Shown here one piece after another: positions 41,422 to 52,071 of a DNA stretch of 64,000 bases. The DNA comes from Arenibacter catalasegens (GTDB lineage: Bacteria > Bacteroidota > Bacteroidia > Flavobacteriales > Flavobacteriaceae). Every line of letters starts with the position of its first letter. Within the stretch, counting starts at the first letter, position 1. Made by a program: the position numbers and the translations under genes. The stretch is from contig NZ_PHQQ01000012.1 in the NCBI RefSeq assembly GCF_002909235.1, forward strand, positions 62,001-126,000, read 5' to 3'. The notes under the pieces were generated by a model. That model did no database searches, was not told the DNA's origin, and saw only the letters and a program-made list of their open reading frames with translations.

Positions 41422-43506
41422 ATGTCTTTAACAACATCAAATTTAAAGCTACCGGAGATTAAAGTAAAATTCACCGCACTACTGGTTGTCCTTTTTCTGT
41501 GTGGGGTTAATACAGCACAGGAGCTGTCCGTCGGTGACCTTAGAAATAAAATAGTAACTATACAGAGCCAGAAGAAAGAAGTTGATAACGATACCCTTTA
41601 CATTGGATTATTGATTGATCTTGGCGCTAAACTCAGGTTTGTAAACCCTGATAGTCTTTTATTGCTCTCCAACAAGGCGCAAGAATTTAGTAGTAAAATA
41701 AAATTTCAAAAAGGAGAAAGTAGATCATTATTCAATTTGGGTACCTATTATTCCGATATTGGCGAACATTCCAAGGCCATAGACAATTACGAATTAGCCC
41801 AGGATATAGCCAAGAGTAACAACTACAGGAATTTATCATTACGAATTGGCAACGAATTGTCCAACCAACAAGTATACAGTGGTGATTATTCAAAAGCGCT
41901 TCTTGGTTTTTTAGAAAATATTAAACTGGCTCAGATACTCAATAATGAGAAAATGGAGTCGATTCTTTATGAAAACGTAGCGAATCTGTACGCCACCCAA
42001 AAAGATTATGATCAAGCGCTATATTTTTACAATAAAGTTGAAAAAATAAATAACAAAGTGGGTATTGAGGTAACCTCTGCACAAACAAGGAGTAATGTAG
42101 CCTCCATATATGCCGAAACTGGGGATTTCCAAAATGCACTTTTCAAAATTAACCGCAGTATCAAAACGTTTGAAAACAGCGAAGTCTTGGATTGGCTTGC
42201 TTTCGCATATGAAGTAAAGGGGAAGGTGTATTTGAAACAAAAGCAATTTACGCGGGCTTTATATTGGTATGACAAAAGTATTGTATTACATGAAAATCTT
42301 CAAGACGACAGGGGGATAATAGATTTGTACAATGGCATGGCCGAGGCCAATTTTGGATTGAAAAAGGATAGTATATCACATAACTATGCCATGATGGCCT
42401 TTGAAATTTCCTCCTCTATTAAATCTATGGAGGGCATTAAAAAATGTTCCAACACACTATATCAGATATATAAGAATGAAGAGAACTATTACGAAGCTTT
42501 AAAATATCATGAGATATTCCGTAAAATTTCGGATACTTTATCAAGGGATGGCAATAAGATTAGCTTGAACATGTTGAAAACAGAAATAGACCATAAGAAT
42601 CAACAGGCAGCATTGGTATTAAAAAATGAAAAGGCTTTGGCCAAACAGCGTTTATACGTCTATATAGCAATACTCTTTCTTATCATTATGAGCGCTATAG
42701 CGTTTTTAGTGCTAAGGGGACAAAAAATTCTGAAAAAGCTAAACAAGGAGCTTGAAAGACAAAAGCAAGATTTGGAATTGAGAGAGGCCGAATTATGGGA
42801 GACCAACAACACTAAAAACAAACTCTTTTCCATAATTGCACATGATTTACGGGGTCCTATTGGAGCACTTGAGGGCTTATTGAAATTACTTAACAGTGGA
42901 GATATTAAAGAATCGGAATTCAAGGAATTTATTCCAAAATTAAAAAATGACGTAAACAGTATTTCCTTTACCTTGAACAATCTTCTTACTTGGGGACAAA
43001 CACAAATGCGGGAGGCAACTACCGACCCATCCAATATTGACCTGAATTCCCTAGTAGAGAACAACATTAATTTACTTAGTGAGATTGCATATACCAAAAT
43101 GATTACAATGGACAATCTCATTGTTAATAGGGCTATTATCTGGACTGATGAAAACCAAATGGATATTGTAATCAGAAATCTATTGAGCAATGCCCTAAAG
43201 TTTACACCCAACAATGGCCACATCACCATTGGCTATGTAGATAGACCAGAATTTCTGGAAGTATTTATAAGGGATAACGGTATTGGTATAGACGAATCCG
43301 TTCAAGAAATAATATTATCAAAAAATAGCAATATTACTACCTATGGCACAAACAACGAGAAAGGAACAGGTCTAGGCCTATCCCTTTGTTCTGAAATGGT
43401 CATTAAAAACGGCGGTAACCTTTGGATAAAGAGTGAACTTAATGTTGGCTCTACCTTCTATTTTACAGTTCCCAAAGGGAAAAAACACTTCCAAAAATCG
43501 GCCTAA
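41422..43506 (+). CDS. TPR-containing sensor histidine kinase
   Basis: A 694-aa kinase. An N-terminal signal or anchor (FTALLVVLFLCGVNTAQ) is followed by about 350 residues of tetratricopeptide-like repeats (e.g. ALYFYNKVEKINNK, ALYWYDKSIVLHEN), so the sensor is periplasmic. One membrane helix lies near 412-432, then a coiled coil, the H-box IIAHDLRGPIGALEGLL with His near 474, NLLSNALKF and GTGLGLSLCSEM. No receiver domain. No regulator gene is adjacent. Its 3' end overlaps the convergent bshB1 gene by 4 bp. Confidence 0.92.
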   Translation: MSLTTSNLKLPEIKVKFTALLVVLFLCGVNTAQELSVGDLRNKIVTIQSQKKEVDNDTLYIGLLIDLGAKLRFVNPDSLLLLSNKAQEFSSKIKFQKGESRSLFNLGTYYSDIGEHSKAIDNYELAQDIAKSNNYRNLSLRIGNELSNQQVYSGDYSKALLGFLENIKLAQILNNEKMESILYENVANLYATQKDYDQALYFYNKVEKINNKVGIEVTSAQTRSNVASIYAETGDFQNALFKINRSIKTFENSEVLDWLAFAYEVKGKVYLKQKQFTRALYWYDKSIVLHENLQDDRGIIDLYNGMAEANFGLKKDSISHNYAMMAFEISSSIKSMEGIKKCSNTLYQIYKNEENYYEALKYHEIFRKISDTLSRDGNKISLNMLKTEIDHKNQQAALVLKNEKALAKQRLYVYIAILFLIIMSAIAFLVLRGQKILKKLNKELERQKQDLELREAELWETNNTKNKLFSIIAHDLRGPIGALEGLLKLLNSGDIKESEFKEFIPKLKNDVNSISFTLNNLLTWGQTQMREATTDPSNIDLNSLVENNINLLSEIAYTKMITMDNLIVNRAIIWTDENQMDIVIRNLLSNALKFTPNNGHITIGYVDRPEFLEVFIRDNGIGIDESVQEIILSKNSNITTYGTNNEKGTGLGLSLCSEMVIKNGGNLWIKSELNVGSTFYFTVPKGKKHFQKSA

Positions 43507-44225
43507 ATAAGACTATCAAGACTTTTAATGGCAACAAATCTCTCTGTTGTAAAACCTTCAGCATTAGATACGCCTACCATCCTACCTAAGTCCTTTGATC
43601 TGTAAACAACACTGTCTATAAAATTTTTGCTACTTATTGGGGTTTCAGGCTCCTTACTTTTAGGGTCATAAAATTGGGAACTATAGGCCATAATGGCTTT
43701 AACCTTTATATCTATAAACTCCGACACATCTATGACAAAATCCGGTTCAAGATTCTTCCATTGTATGTAATGATGTACGAGTTTGGGTCTCCAGGCCTTT
43801 TGCCATTGTTCCTCCCCATCAATCTTCGTATCTATTTTTATTAGTCCGCTCAAAAAACAGGCATCACTAACCAATTTGCTGCCCTTGGCATGATCTATAT
43901 GCCTGTCGTCGACAGCATTGCACAATACCGTTTCTGGCCTATACTTCCTGATCATTTTTATTATTTCCAATTGATGCTTCCTATCGTTAGTGAAAAATCC
44001 ATCGGCAAATTCCAAGTTTTCACGAATTGATACCCCTAAAATATGAGCTGCCTTAGCGGCTTCTTGATCCCTAATTTCGGCAGATCCCCGTGTACCTAAT
44101 TCCCCACGGGTCAAGTCTACAATACCTACCTTTTTGCCATTGGCCACCTCTTTCGCTATGGTTGCCCCTGCTCCCAGCTCCGCGTCATCAGGGTGCGCGC
44201 CAAATACTAATATGTCTAATTTCAT
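43503..44225 (-). CDS. bshB1: bacillithiol biosynthesis deacetylase BshB1
   Basis: A 240-aa PIG-L-family deacetylase. Zinc and catalytic residues lie in GAHPDDAELG (H11, D13, D14) and DDRHIDHAKG near 107-116. The segments DLTRGELGTRGSAEIRDQEA and MVGVSNAEGF at the end are characteristic of BshB1. It removes acetate from GlcNAc-malate in bacillithiol synthesis, a cytoplasmic thiol pathway present in many Bacteroidota. The bshA and bshC genes are not in the window. A transsulfuration enzyme gene lies just upstream on the same strand. Confidence 0.93.
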   Translation of the reverse strand: MKLDILVFGAHPDDAELGAGATIAKEVANGKKVGIVDLTRGELGTRGSAEIRDQEAAKAAHILGVSIRENLEFADGFFTNDRKHQLEIIKMIRKYRPETVLCNAVDDRHIDHAKGSKLVSDACFLSGLIKIDTKIDGEEQWQKAWRPKLVHHYIQWKNLEPDFVIDVSEFIDIKVKAIMAYSSQFYDPKSKEPETPISSKNFIDSVVYRSKDLGRMVGVSNAEGFTTERFVAIKSLDSLI

Positions 44226-44322
44226 TTACTGTATTTCTACTTTGTTAGGGGAAGTATTCAATTTATCTTCCTTTAAAATGTTCCTTAATATTTTATAGGC
44301 GTAGATTGATGGTCTACTATAC

Positions 44323-45495
44323 CTAATTGACCAATTCCCTTTCTTTTCTTACCATTTCCAAAGCTTGCTCAATATCAGATATCAAGTCCTCCGTTTCTTC
44401 AATTCCCACAGAAAAACGTATTAAACCATCCGCAATTCCTTGTCGTTTACGCTCTTCAGCGCTCAACAATGAATGCGAAGTTAAAGTTGGGGAAAGCACA
44501 GTGCTTTCCACTCCTGCTAAACTCATAGCCGGTTTTATCAATTTTAAGGATTTTTGAAATCTAGAGGCATTAAAATCCGCATTTAACTCAAATGACAGCA
44601 TGCCTCCAAATCCTTTCATTTGTTTTTTGGCTATGTCGTGGTCCGGATGTGAAGGCAGTCCGGGATAATATACGGCCGAAATATCTTTATGGTCATACAG
44701 ATAATCGGCCATACGTTGTGCATTCTCATTTTGGGCTTTGACCCTTATCCCCATAGTTTTTATACTTCTTTCTAACAACCACACTGTGTAATCGCTTAGG
44801 CTACCACCAAGGTTTTTGGCCAAATTGAAGATGTGTTGCATATACTCTTCCGTAGAAGCAACCGCACCCGCACAAATATCGGAATGTCCGCCCATATATT
44901 TTGTGGCACTATGAATTACCACATCTATACCAAAATCTATAGGATTTTGATTTACAGGGCTAGCAAAAGTATTATCGATCATGGATACGAGCCCATGTTT
45001 ATTTGAAATATCGGCAACCATTTTTAGGTCCGTAATGTTCAATAAGGGATTCGATGGGGTCTCAATATAAATTACTTTGGTGTTATTCTGAATTTTTGCC
45101 TCAAAATCCTCGGCCCGGAAACCATCGGTAAAAGAGTAGGAAATTCCAAATTTATCAAATTCCTCAACAACCAAATTATAGGTGCCACCATAAATAATCT
45201 TTTGCAAGACTATATGGTCCCCAGCCTTTAAAAAGGCAAGTAAGGAGGTACTTATGGCGGCCATGCCGCTACCAAAAATCAACGCTGTTTCCGCATGTTC
45301 CAGAGCAGCAATCTTTTTGGCCAGGGCTACTTGATTGGGTGTATTAAAGTATCTTGGGTAACGCTTTACTTCTATATCTTCAAAGGCATAGGCAGTACCC
45401 ATATACAATGGGGAAATAGCTCCTTTGAATTCCTTATCCTCCAACTGACCAACATGGGTGCAAATGGTATTAAGGCCCTTTTTTTGTTGTTTCAT
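44323..45495 (-). CDS. PLP-dependent transsulfuration enzyme (cystathionine gamma-synthase/lyase or methionine gamma-lyase type)
   Basis: A 390-aa Cys/Met-metabolism PLP enzyme. The PLP lysine lies in HSATKYMGGHSD near 199, after YIETPSNPLLNITDL and MIDNTFASPVNQNPID. The C-terminal SLAGVESTVLSPTLTSHS holds the substrate-contact Ser/Arg region. Sequence alone does not decide among gamma-synthase, gamma-lyase and methionine gamma-lyase. It makes or breaks C-S bonds in cysteine, homocysteine and methionine metabolism in the cytoplasm. Its downstream neighbour bshB1 needs cysteine for its pathway, a possible link. Confidence 0.9.
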   Translation of the reverse strand: MKQQKKGLNTICTHVGQLEDKEFKGAISPLYMGTAYAFEDIEVKRYPRYFNTPNQVALAKKIAALEHAETALIFGSGMAAISTSLLAFLKAGDHIVLQKIIYGGTYNLVVEEFDKFGISYSFTDGFRAEDFEAKIQNNTKVIYIETPSNPLLNITDLKMVADISNKHGLVSMIDNTFASPVNQNPIDFGIDVVIHSATKYMGGHSDICAGAVASTEEYMQHIFNLAKNLGGSLSDYTVWLLERSIKTMGIRVKAQNENAQRMADYLYDHKDISAVYYPGLPSHPDHDIAKKQMKGFGGMLSFELNADFNASRFQKSLKLIKPAMSLAGVESTVLSPTLTSHSLLSAEERKRQGIADGLIRFSVGIEETEDLISDIEQALEMVRKERELVN

Positions 45496-45548
45496 TTTAC
45501 CGATTTAAATTGATAATGAATGATTGTCTACAAAGTTACAAAAATAGG

Positions 45549-46958
45549 TCATACTTGAATTTCTTTCCATTTTCCTTTTTTAAACAGCATGTAGCTAATG
45601 ATAGTAAGTAAAATCTCAGCAACAGCAATGGCGATAAATACACCGATTGCCCCATAATTAAAGGTTATAGCTATGAGATATGCCAAGGGAAGTTGAAATA
45701 CCCAAAAAATCAAAAAATTTATTTTGGTAGGGGTCTTGGTATCCCCTGCACCATTAAAAGCTTGCGTTAATACCATCCCATAGGCATAGAACACATAGCC
45801 AGCAGCAATTATTTGTAGACATAATGTGCCATTTTCCACCACTTTAGGAGTAGTATTAAAAAACATTATTATGTCTTTCGCAAAACATAGGTATATTAAG
45901 GATATTAAAAACATGAATATGGCATTATACTTTCCTGTTTTCCAAACGGAAATTTCTGCCCTATTAGGTTGATTGGCTCCTAAATTTTGCCCCACTAAAG
46001 TTGCCGCAGCATTACTCATCCCCCAAGAAGGCATAAGGGAAAACATCATTACCCTAATGGCAATGGTATAGCCCGCAAGGACTTCACTTCCAAATTCCGA
46101 CATTATTCGCATTAGAAATATCCAACTGGAGGTACCGATCAAGAATTGAGCAATCCCCCCAAGTGAAACATTTATGAGGTTTGTCATAACCTTTAATCTA
46201 ATGACTAAATCGGACATCTGTAATTTAATCCTGCTCCATCCAAAGAACAAAATTGCCAATTGAAATAAAACAGCAGAACCCCTGCCAATGTTGGTCGCAA
46301 TGGCGGCACCCAAAACCCCATATTCGGGAATTGGTCCCCATCCAAAAATAAAGATTGGATCAAGTATAATATTTAGTCCGTTGGAAAGCACTAGGGTCCA
46401 CATGGCAATTGAAGCGTCGCCAGCACCCCTAAAGATTGCATTTATCAAGAATAAGAGTAAAATAGTAATATTGCCACCGATCATTAAGCTGGTATACCCT
46501 TTACCTTCAGTAATAAGTTCTTTGCTCCCTCCCATTAGTCCAAGGATATCCTCTGCGTAGAATGCCCCGATTACACCTGTTACTAATGCTACTGCGATAC
46601 CCAATAAAATTGCCTGTACTGCAGTTTCCCTGGCTCCTTTAATATTTTTTTCACCTATCCTTCTGGCAACAATGGCGGTTGCCGCCATACTTAATCCTAT
46701 AGCTATGGCATATATCAGAGTAATTACAGATTCCGTGAGTCCTATGGTAGCTACGGCATTGACACTTACCCGTGATACATATGCAATATCGACCAGGGCA
46801 AAAATAGATTCCATCAACATTTCCAAAATCATTGGAATGGACAGCATAAAAATGGCCTTTCGAATACTTCCAGTGGTAAATTCGGATTCCTTGCCGGTCA
46901 CGGCAATAATAAAATACTTATATAATTTAAATAGGGTAAGCTTATTTGGATTTCCCAT
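45549..46958 (-). CDS. MATE-family efflux transporter
   Basis: A 469-aa membrane protein with 12 predicted helices in two MatE repeats. The first repeat begins FTTGSIRKAIFMLSIPMILE and contains NAVATIGLTESV; the second contains GAAIATNIGRGSAVLFQ and ends FVFYAYGMVLTQAFNGAGDT. It should export cationic compounds or drugs with Na+ or H+. The substrate is unknown. It stands alone between the transsulfuration enzyme and the cytochrome-biogenesis gene, both transcribed in the same direction. Confidence 0.92.
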   Translation of the reverse strand: MGNPNKLTLFKLYKYFIIAVTGKESEFTTGSIRKAIFMLSIPMILEMLMESIFALVDIAYVSRVSVNAVATIGLTESVITLIYAIAIGLSMAATAIVARRIGEKNIKGARETAVQAILLGIAVALVTGVIGAFYAEDILGLMGGSKELITEGKGYTSLMIGGNITILLLFLINAIFRGAGDASIAMWTLVLSNGLNIILDPIFIFGWGPIPEYGVLGAAIATNIGRGSAVLFQLAILFFGWSRIKLQMSDLVIRLKVMTNLINVSLGGIAQFLIGTSSWIFLMRIMSEFGSEVLAGYTIAIRVMMFSLMPSWGMSNAAATLVGQNLGANQPNRAEISVWKTGKYNAIFMFLISLIYLCFAKDIIMFFNTTPKVVENGTLCLQIIAAGYVFYAYGMVLTQAFNGAGDTKTPTKINFLIFWVFQLPLAYLIAITFNYGAIGVFIAIAVAEILLTIISYMLFKKGKWKEIQV

Positions 46959-47117
46959 GAGTAAAGAAAATTATGTTAGACGAAGAAAATAAACGCAATC
47001 AACAACAGGGAATCTAAAAATTAGATTCTCGCAGTAATTGATCTGACATCTATAAAAAACATAATTCCTTTACTTCATAATGAAACAAATATGCATCATT
47101 TTTTAAAAAGTGCAAAA

Positions 47118-50100
47118 TTACTTGGCATAGAATTTTTTATTGCGCCAATAACTTACACCTCCCAAAACCACTACACCAAAAATCGTATAATAAATAAAAG
47201 TTGGGGTAATAACCTGTGCCCCGCTGGCGTAACTGTGCAATCCGACAAGATAGAAATTGACACCAAAGTAGGTCATCATGATGCTTCCGAATGCAATGAC
47301 GCTCAACAAATTAAACAACCATTTACCGCGTAAACCCGGAATCAATCTGGTATGAATCACAAATGCATAAATCATTATGGAAATCAAGGCCCAAGTTTCC
47401 TTTGGATCCCAACCCCAATAGCGGCCCCAACTCTCGTTGGCCCATTGTCCACCCAAGAAGTTGCCAATGGTCAGCATTACCAAACCTACCGTTAAGGATA
47501 GCTCATTAATTATAGTAAGCTCTTTAATGTTATGTTCCATTTTCACTTTGTTCTTGTCGTTTGTCATAATAATTAACAATAGACTCACCACCCCCAAGAT
47601 CATTCCTACAGTTAGTGGGCCATAACTTCCAACAATTACGGCCACATGTATCATTAACCAATAACTATCCAGAACCGGTACTAGATTGGCTATAGAGGGG
47701 TCTACCCAACTCTGATGTGCAATCCATAATAACATAGCGGTTACAAAAGTGGCTGCCGCTACGGTCATATCGCTCTTTTTGCTGAACAGGAGTCCCATGC
47801 CCAGAGTGGCCCAAGAAACATATAGGATACTTTCATAGGCATCGCTCCATGGTGCGTGACCAGAAATATACCATCGCATTATCAATCCTAAGGTATGTAG
47901 AATAAAAAACACATAAATTATTGCCTTGATGCCAGCTATACTAAATCGAAGCGCCTTCCTGTCCTTAATGATTTGGAATACAAGAAGTACAAACATTAAC
48001 AAACCTACCAAGGCATAATACTTGTAAAGTTTATTATATATATCTGCCCTATTGTAGAACACTTCCGCTTTTATTTTGTTTTCTGTTGGCAATACTTCAC
48101 TCCCGTGATTTTCTTGGTTCTTTTTAAAGGCGGCCAACAATTTATCAGCTTCGGAATAGTCTCCATTCTTAACCGCTTTTTCAAGGCTCATTAAGTAAAA
48201 GGGAACTGCATTTTTTATAAAATTGGCATAAAGGGAATCCGACACCTGGAACTGACCACCCCTATACTCCACGGCTGAAATCCATTTGTTATTTTCATCG
48301 TTAAGCAAAGGGAAAATTTTAACTATTTCACCTCCCAAGGCCCTATTCAACAATACCAAACGTTCATCCAAACTCCTAAAGTCCTTTTGAAATTGGTTTG
48401 GGGTGTTGGTGGCATACGCCTCTTGAAGATAATCGGCTAACTTGTATTTCCCTTTTTCATCAAAGAAATCTGTGGCCTTGGCAAATTCCTTACCATGCTC
48501 CAGCCCTATGATCTTGCGAATACTATCATTTTGTCCTTTTTTATCCAAGGCTATAAATTCAGCATAATACCAAACTCTAGGATTCAGCATCATGGATAGA
48601 AATACTTGGTCAGAATTAAAGTCCGTATACTTCTCCTTGAGACTTAGTTTTCTCAAAAGTTCTGAGGAAAATGTATTTATAGGCTTCATACGCCCTCCAG
48701 CATCCTGAATAACCAATTTACCAAATTCTGAAGCATGCTCTTTTGATGGGGTAATAGCGTGTAATAAAGAATCTACTTGCTGGGCAGTAGGTGTATTGTC
48801 ATGTGCATGACTGTCTGCCTCCACATTCTCCTGAGCCATCATATTTAAACTGGTACCAAGAATAAATAGCACTGCCAACTTAGTTCTTTTGTTCTTTAAT
48901 TTTTCTAATGAAGCACCCAAATCCTTAAACCTCGTCTTGCCAAAGAACATAATACCCATAAGACCGGCGTACAATAGAAAATATCCAATATAGGTTATCC
49001 ATGTGCCCCAAAAATCGTGGTTTACAGATAATACGGTACCTTTTTCATCCGGGTGAAAACTAGCTTGAAAAAAACGATACCCCTTGTGGTCCAAAATATG
49101 GTTCATATATATATCATAATCAAACGGACGGTCGTCATCTATGGAAACCTTACTCATAAAGGAAGCATAGCTATTCTCTGTTCCTGGATGCTTTTCGGCA
49201 ATAAAATCGTTCAATTTAATTCCAAACGGTAAGGTATACACCTTAGATCCATAGGATAAATTAAAATCGAGCCCACCTACATTAAATTCTCCGGAAAAAC
49301 TTGATATGCCTTTAGCTCCCAATAATTTTTTACGTACCGTTTCCCCGTTGGAAGTAATATCCACAACTAATGCATCCTGATCATTTTCTGTTTTTTCGTT
49401 TTCCGGAATAGTAATGATCCCATAAGATCCCTTGATAATGGGTTCTGGTATTACGAATTGCATTCCTGCAGTGGTATATAAGGATCTTAATTGAAAGGTT
49501 TGAAGACTATCCTTTACCAAAGTCCCTTGAAACTGATCGGCCATTCTCAAAAATTGTCCTTCGAAAGATGATTTAATTTGAAAATCTCCGTCAGATTCAA
49601 TAATATTTATAGCCCCTTCGGTCATTTTATTCAAGGAAAAAAGTACATTATGAATACTGGTAACCTCACCACTTTCTAAATAATGATCGTGACGTTGGCC
49701 ATCTCCTGCCTCCACAATTTTCAGATATTCCTTTCCGCTGCCATCTTCTATCAACCCTTCTTTCGCTCCATCAATAAACCCTACATAGGATATGGTAAAA
49801 GGCTGGCCGTTAAAATCGGAATTCCAAGGCAAATTGGATTTTATGGCTTCAGAGGTAACCAATATGTCATCTTCCAAAATCTTACGTTTGGGTTCCTTAT
49901 TAATTTCTCCGTCTACATAAACGGTCAGGTAAGTTTTGTCCGAATAAAAAACATTCTCCGTATTCCCTTCACGAATTGGCATCATGCCCTCAAAACTTAT
50001 ATATCTGGTAACAAAGGCACCTAGGATAATTAAAACCCAAGAAAGATGTAGCATTAATACCGCCCATTTTTCCTTTCTTAACAACTTATATCGCGAAATA

Positions 50101-50294
50101 TTACCAATAAAATTGATGACAAAAAATACCATAATTGCCTCGAACCATGTGGCATTGTAAATCCAAATTCTTGCCGTTGCGGTGCTATACCAACTTTCAA
50201 CAAAGGTGCCAAAGGCCATGGAAGTAGCAAAAACAATAAATAAGACGGCGGTTAAACGGGTGGAAAAAAAGATTTTTTTAAGAAGTTCAATCAT
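47118..50294 (-). CDS. fused cytochrome c biogenesis protein (ResB/Ccs1 plus CcsA)
   Basis: A 1058-aa fusion of both system II components. The N-terminal half has four ResB-type helices around a long periplasmic domain (e.g. STRLTAVLFIVFATSMAFGT at 12-31). A periplasmic linker of ~250 residues follows. The C-terminal CcsA part has eight or so helices and the heme-handling WWD motif, here ANESWGRYWGWDPKETWALI near 935-954, plus conserved periplasmic histidines. It moves heme across the membrane and attaches it to apocytochrome c. Such fusions are usual in Bacteroidota and epsilonproteobacteria. Confidence 0.94.
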   Translation of the reverse strand: MIELLKKIFFSTRLTAVLFIVFATSMAFGTFVESWYSTATARIWIYNATWFEAIMVFFVINFIGNISRYKLLRKEKWAVLMLHLSWVLIILGAFVTRYISFEGMMPIREGNTENVFYSDKTYLTVYVDGEINKEPKRKILEDDILVTSEAIKSNLPWNSDFNGQPFTISYVGFIDGAKEGLIEDGSGKEYLKIVEAGDGQRHDHYLESGEVTSIHNVLFSLNKMTEGAINIIESDGDFQIKSSFEGQFLRMADQFQGTLVKDSLQTFQLRSLYTTAGMQFVIPEPIIKGSYGIITIPENEKTENDQDALVVDITSNGETVRKKLLGAKGISSFSGEFNVGGLDFNLSYGSKVYTLPFGIKLNDFIAEKHPGTENSYASFMSKVSIDDDRPFDYDIYMNHILDHKGYRFFQASFHPDEKGTVLSVNHDFWGTWITYIGYFLLYAGLMGIMFFGKTRFKDLGASLEKLKNKRTKLAVLFILGTSLNMMAQENVEADSHAHDNTPTAQQVDSLLHAITPSKEHASEFGKLVIQDAGGRMKPINTFSSELLRKLSLKEKYTDFNSDQVFLSMMLNPRVWYYAEFIALDKKGQNDSIRKIIGLEHGKEFAKATDFFDEKGKYKLADYLQEAYATNTPNQFQKDFRSLDERLVLLNRALGGEIVKIFPLLNDENNKWISAVEYRGGQFQVSDSLYANFIKNAVPFYLMSLEKAVKNGDYSEADKLLAAFKKNQENHGSEVLPTENKIKAEVFYNRADIYNKLYKYYALVGLLMFVLLVFQIIKDRKALRFSIAGIKAIIYVFFILHTLGLIMRWYISGHAPWSDAYESILYVSWATLGMGLLFSKKSDMTVAAATFVTAMLLWIAHQSWVDPSIANLVPVLDSYWLMIHVAVIVGSYGPLTVGMILGVVSLLLIIMTNDKNKVKMEHNIKELTIINELSLTVGLVMLTIGNFLGGQWANESWGRYWGWDPKETWALISIMIYAFVIHTRLIPGLRGKWLFNLLSVIAFGSIMMTYFGVNFYLVGLHSYASGAQVITPTFIYYTIFGVVVLGGVSYWRNKKFYAK

Positions 50295-50791
50295 TTTGGC
50301 AAGAAAGGTTTGATTTTAACAAGCAAAAATACATTTTTATAAGGGTTTAAATATTAAATCTTTTGTTAATTGAGTGTTTCTATTTATAAAAATAGAAGAA
50401 AATTTAGTCCTTTATTACGACCTTCTTACATCATGGCATTTCAGCGTTGGATAAATAGGAAGAGACATTTCATTTTTGACTGTTATAGGGATAAAATTTA
50501 TTGATCAAAGCTACCCAACACATCTTCCATTTTAAATAGGATGCATTATAGGTGATTGTGTTACAAATTATCTCCAATGATTTTATTATTAGAAGGTATT
50601 ATAGAGTTAACATTATTATCGGAATTAGGACAACATAGCCTATTTACAATATACCTGACTAGTCAAATTGTCCTGGTAATTTGGCCAATATTATGTATTT
50701 GAAGAGCCTAAATGGATTTTAAAAAAGTATAACCTTCAAAAAACTTATTGCCTATAACCTTAAAATTTTGATATAATATTTACTTTTGAAT
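50295..50791. other. divergent intergenic region, no gene seen
   Basis: A 497-bp AT-rich gap separates the cytochrome-biogenesis gene from the DUF2520 cluster. TATAACCTT is repeated at 50729 and 50753. TACTTTTG (50781-50788) resembles a -7 box but lies too close to ATG 50792 to serve it. No ORF or stable fold was found. Confidence 0.55.
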
Positions 50792-51556
50792 ATGATAAGA
50801 GTTGTAATCTTGGGAACTGGCAATGTCGCCAAACATTTGTTCGATACATTTTGGAATATTGAAGATATAAATGTGCTACAGGTACTGGGCAGGAATAAGC
50901 ATAAGCTTTCCTATTTTAAAGACAAGGCTAGCACGAGTACGGATTATTCAAAAATGGTAGATGCCGATATATTTCTCATTGCTGTAAGTGATGATGCCAT
51001 AGCGGAAGTAGCACAATTCCTAAACCCTAAAAAAGGTATTATAGTACATACTTCTGGAAGTGTACCATTGGGAGCTCTTGGCAATCAATTAAGGAAAGGG
51101 GTGTTTTATCCCCTTCAAAGTTTTAGCGAGGGAAAGCCAATAGATTTTAAATCGGTGCCTATTTGTATAGAAGCCGAAAATGAAGTGGATTTGGAACTAT
51201 TACTAAAGCTGGCACATTTTATTTCTTCAAAGGTTTATGAAATTTCATCGGACCAAAGAAAATCGATCCATTTGGCTGCCGTTTTCGCCAATAACTTCAC
51301 CAATCATTTATTTACTATTGCTAGTGAAATTTGTGCTGATAATGATTTACCATTTCATATTCTAACCCCCTTAATAAAAGAAACTGTACAAAAACTGGAT
51401 TATTTACCTCCATTCGATGCACAAACAGGGCCAGCCAAAAGAAATGATACTAAGACCATTGAAAACCATTTAAATCAACTTAAAAATAAAAATTATAAGG
51501 ATATTTACAGCTTGTTAAGCAAATCGATAAGAGAAAAATATGGACAAGAGCTATAA
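50792..51556 (+). CDS. DUF2520/Rossmann-fold protein
   Basis: A 254-aa protein from ATG 50792; an in-frame TTG at 50786 is less likely. An NAD(P)-type Rossmann motif VVILGTGNVAKHLF near 4-17 is followed by the DUF2520 helical domain with AAVFANNFTNHLFTIASEIC and TPLIKETVQKL. The fold resembles ketopantoate reductase and pyrroline carboxylate reductase, so an NAD(P)-dependent reductase is plausible, but no reaction is known to me. Its stop overlaps the next gene by 17 bp; it heads a five-gene cluster. Confidence 0.88.
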   Translation: MIRVVILGTGNVAKHLFDTFWNIEDINVLQVLGRNKHKLSYFKDKASTSTDYSKMVDADIFLIAVSDDAIAEVAQFLNPKKGIIVHTSGSVPLGALGNQLRKGVFYPLQSFSEGKPIDFKSVPICIEAENEVDLELLLKLAHFISSKVYEISSDQRKSIHLAAVFANNFTNHLFTIASEICADNDLPFHILTPLIKETVQKLDYLPPFDAQTGPAKRNDTKTIENHLNQLKNKNYKDIYSLLSKSIREKYGQEL

Positions 51557-52067
51557 GGAACTGTTACAAGACATTACTACTTTTGTATTTGACGTAGATG
51601 GGGTATTCACGGATGGTAAGATTATTATTACTTCTGAAGGGGAAATGTTGAGAACGATGAACGTTCAAGATGGTTATGCCGTAAAGGTGGCCATTCAACA
51701 GGGTTATAATGTATGTATCATTTCGGGCGGAACCAACGAAGGGGTAAGATTGCGTTTAAGAGGATTGGGAGTTACTGATATCCACATGGGCGCCCACCAT
51801 AAAATAGACCCCTTTGATGAGTATTTGGATATATATAATATAAATCCGAGCCATGTACTTTACATGGGTGATGACATTCCTGATATTCCACCAATGAGAC
51901 TAGCTGGAATACCATGTTGTCCACAGAATGCCGTTCCGGAAGTAAAAGCAGTGTCCAAATATATCTCCCATAAACACGGTGGTGATGGTTGTGTTAGGGA
52001 TGTTATAGAACAGGTACTAAAGGTTAGGGGACATTGGGCCGAAAATTTCAGCGCTAAGAACGATTAA
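51540..52067 (+). CDS. KdsC-like HAD-IIIA phosphatase
   Basis: A 175-aa HAD phosphatase without a cap. The nucleophile motif is FDVDGVFTDG with D18 and D20, followed by the C1-type loop TSEGEMLRTMNVQDG, ISGGTNEGVRLR and the metal motif YMGDDIPDIPPM near 104. It matches 3-deoxy-D-manno-octulosonate 8-phosphate phosphatase (KdsC) in length and in ending KHGGDGCVRDVIEQVLKVRG. It would act in Kdo synthesis for lipopolysaccharide. It overlaps the DUF2520 gene by 17 bp and precedes Maf by 4 bp. Confidence 0.92.
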   Translation: MDKSYKELLQDITTFVFDVDGVFTDGKIIITSEGEMLRTMNVQDGYAVKVAIQQGYNVCIISGGTNEGVRLRLRGLGVTDIHMGAHHKIDPFDEYLDIYNINPSHVLYMGDDIPDIPPMRLAGIPCCPQNAVPEVKAVSKYISHKHGGDGCVRDVIEQVLKVRGHWAENFSAKND

Positions 52068-52071
52068 TGGC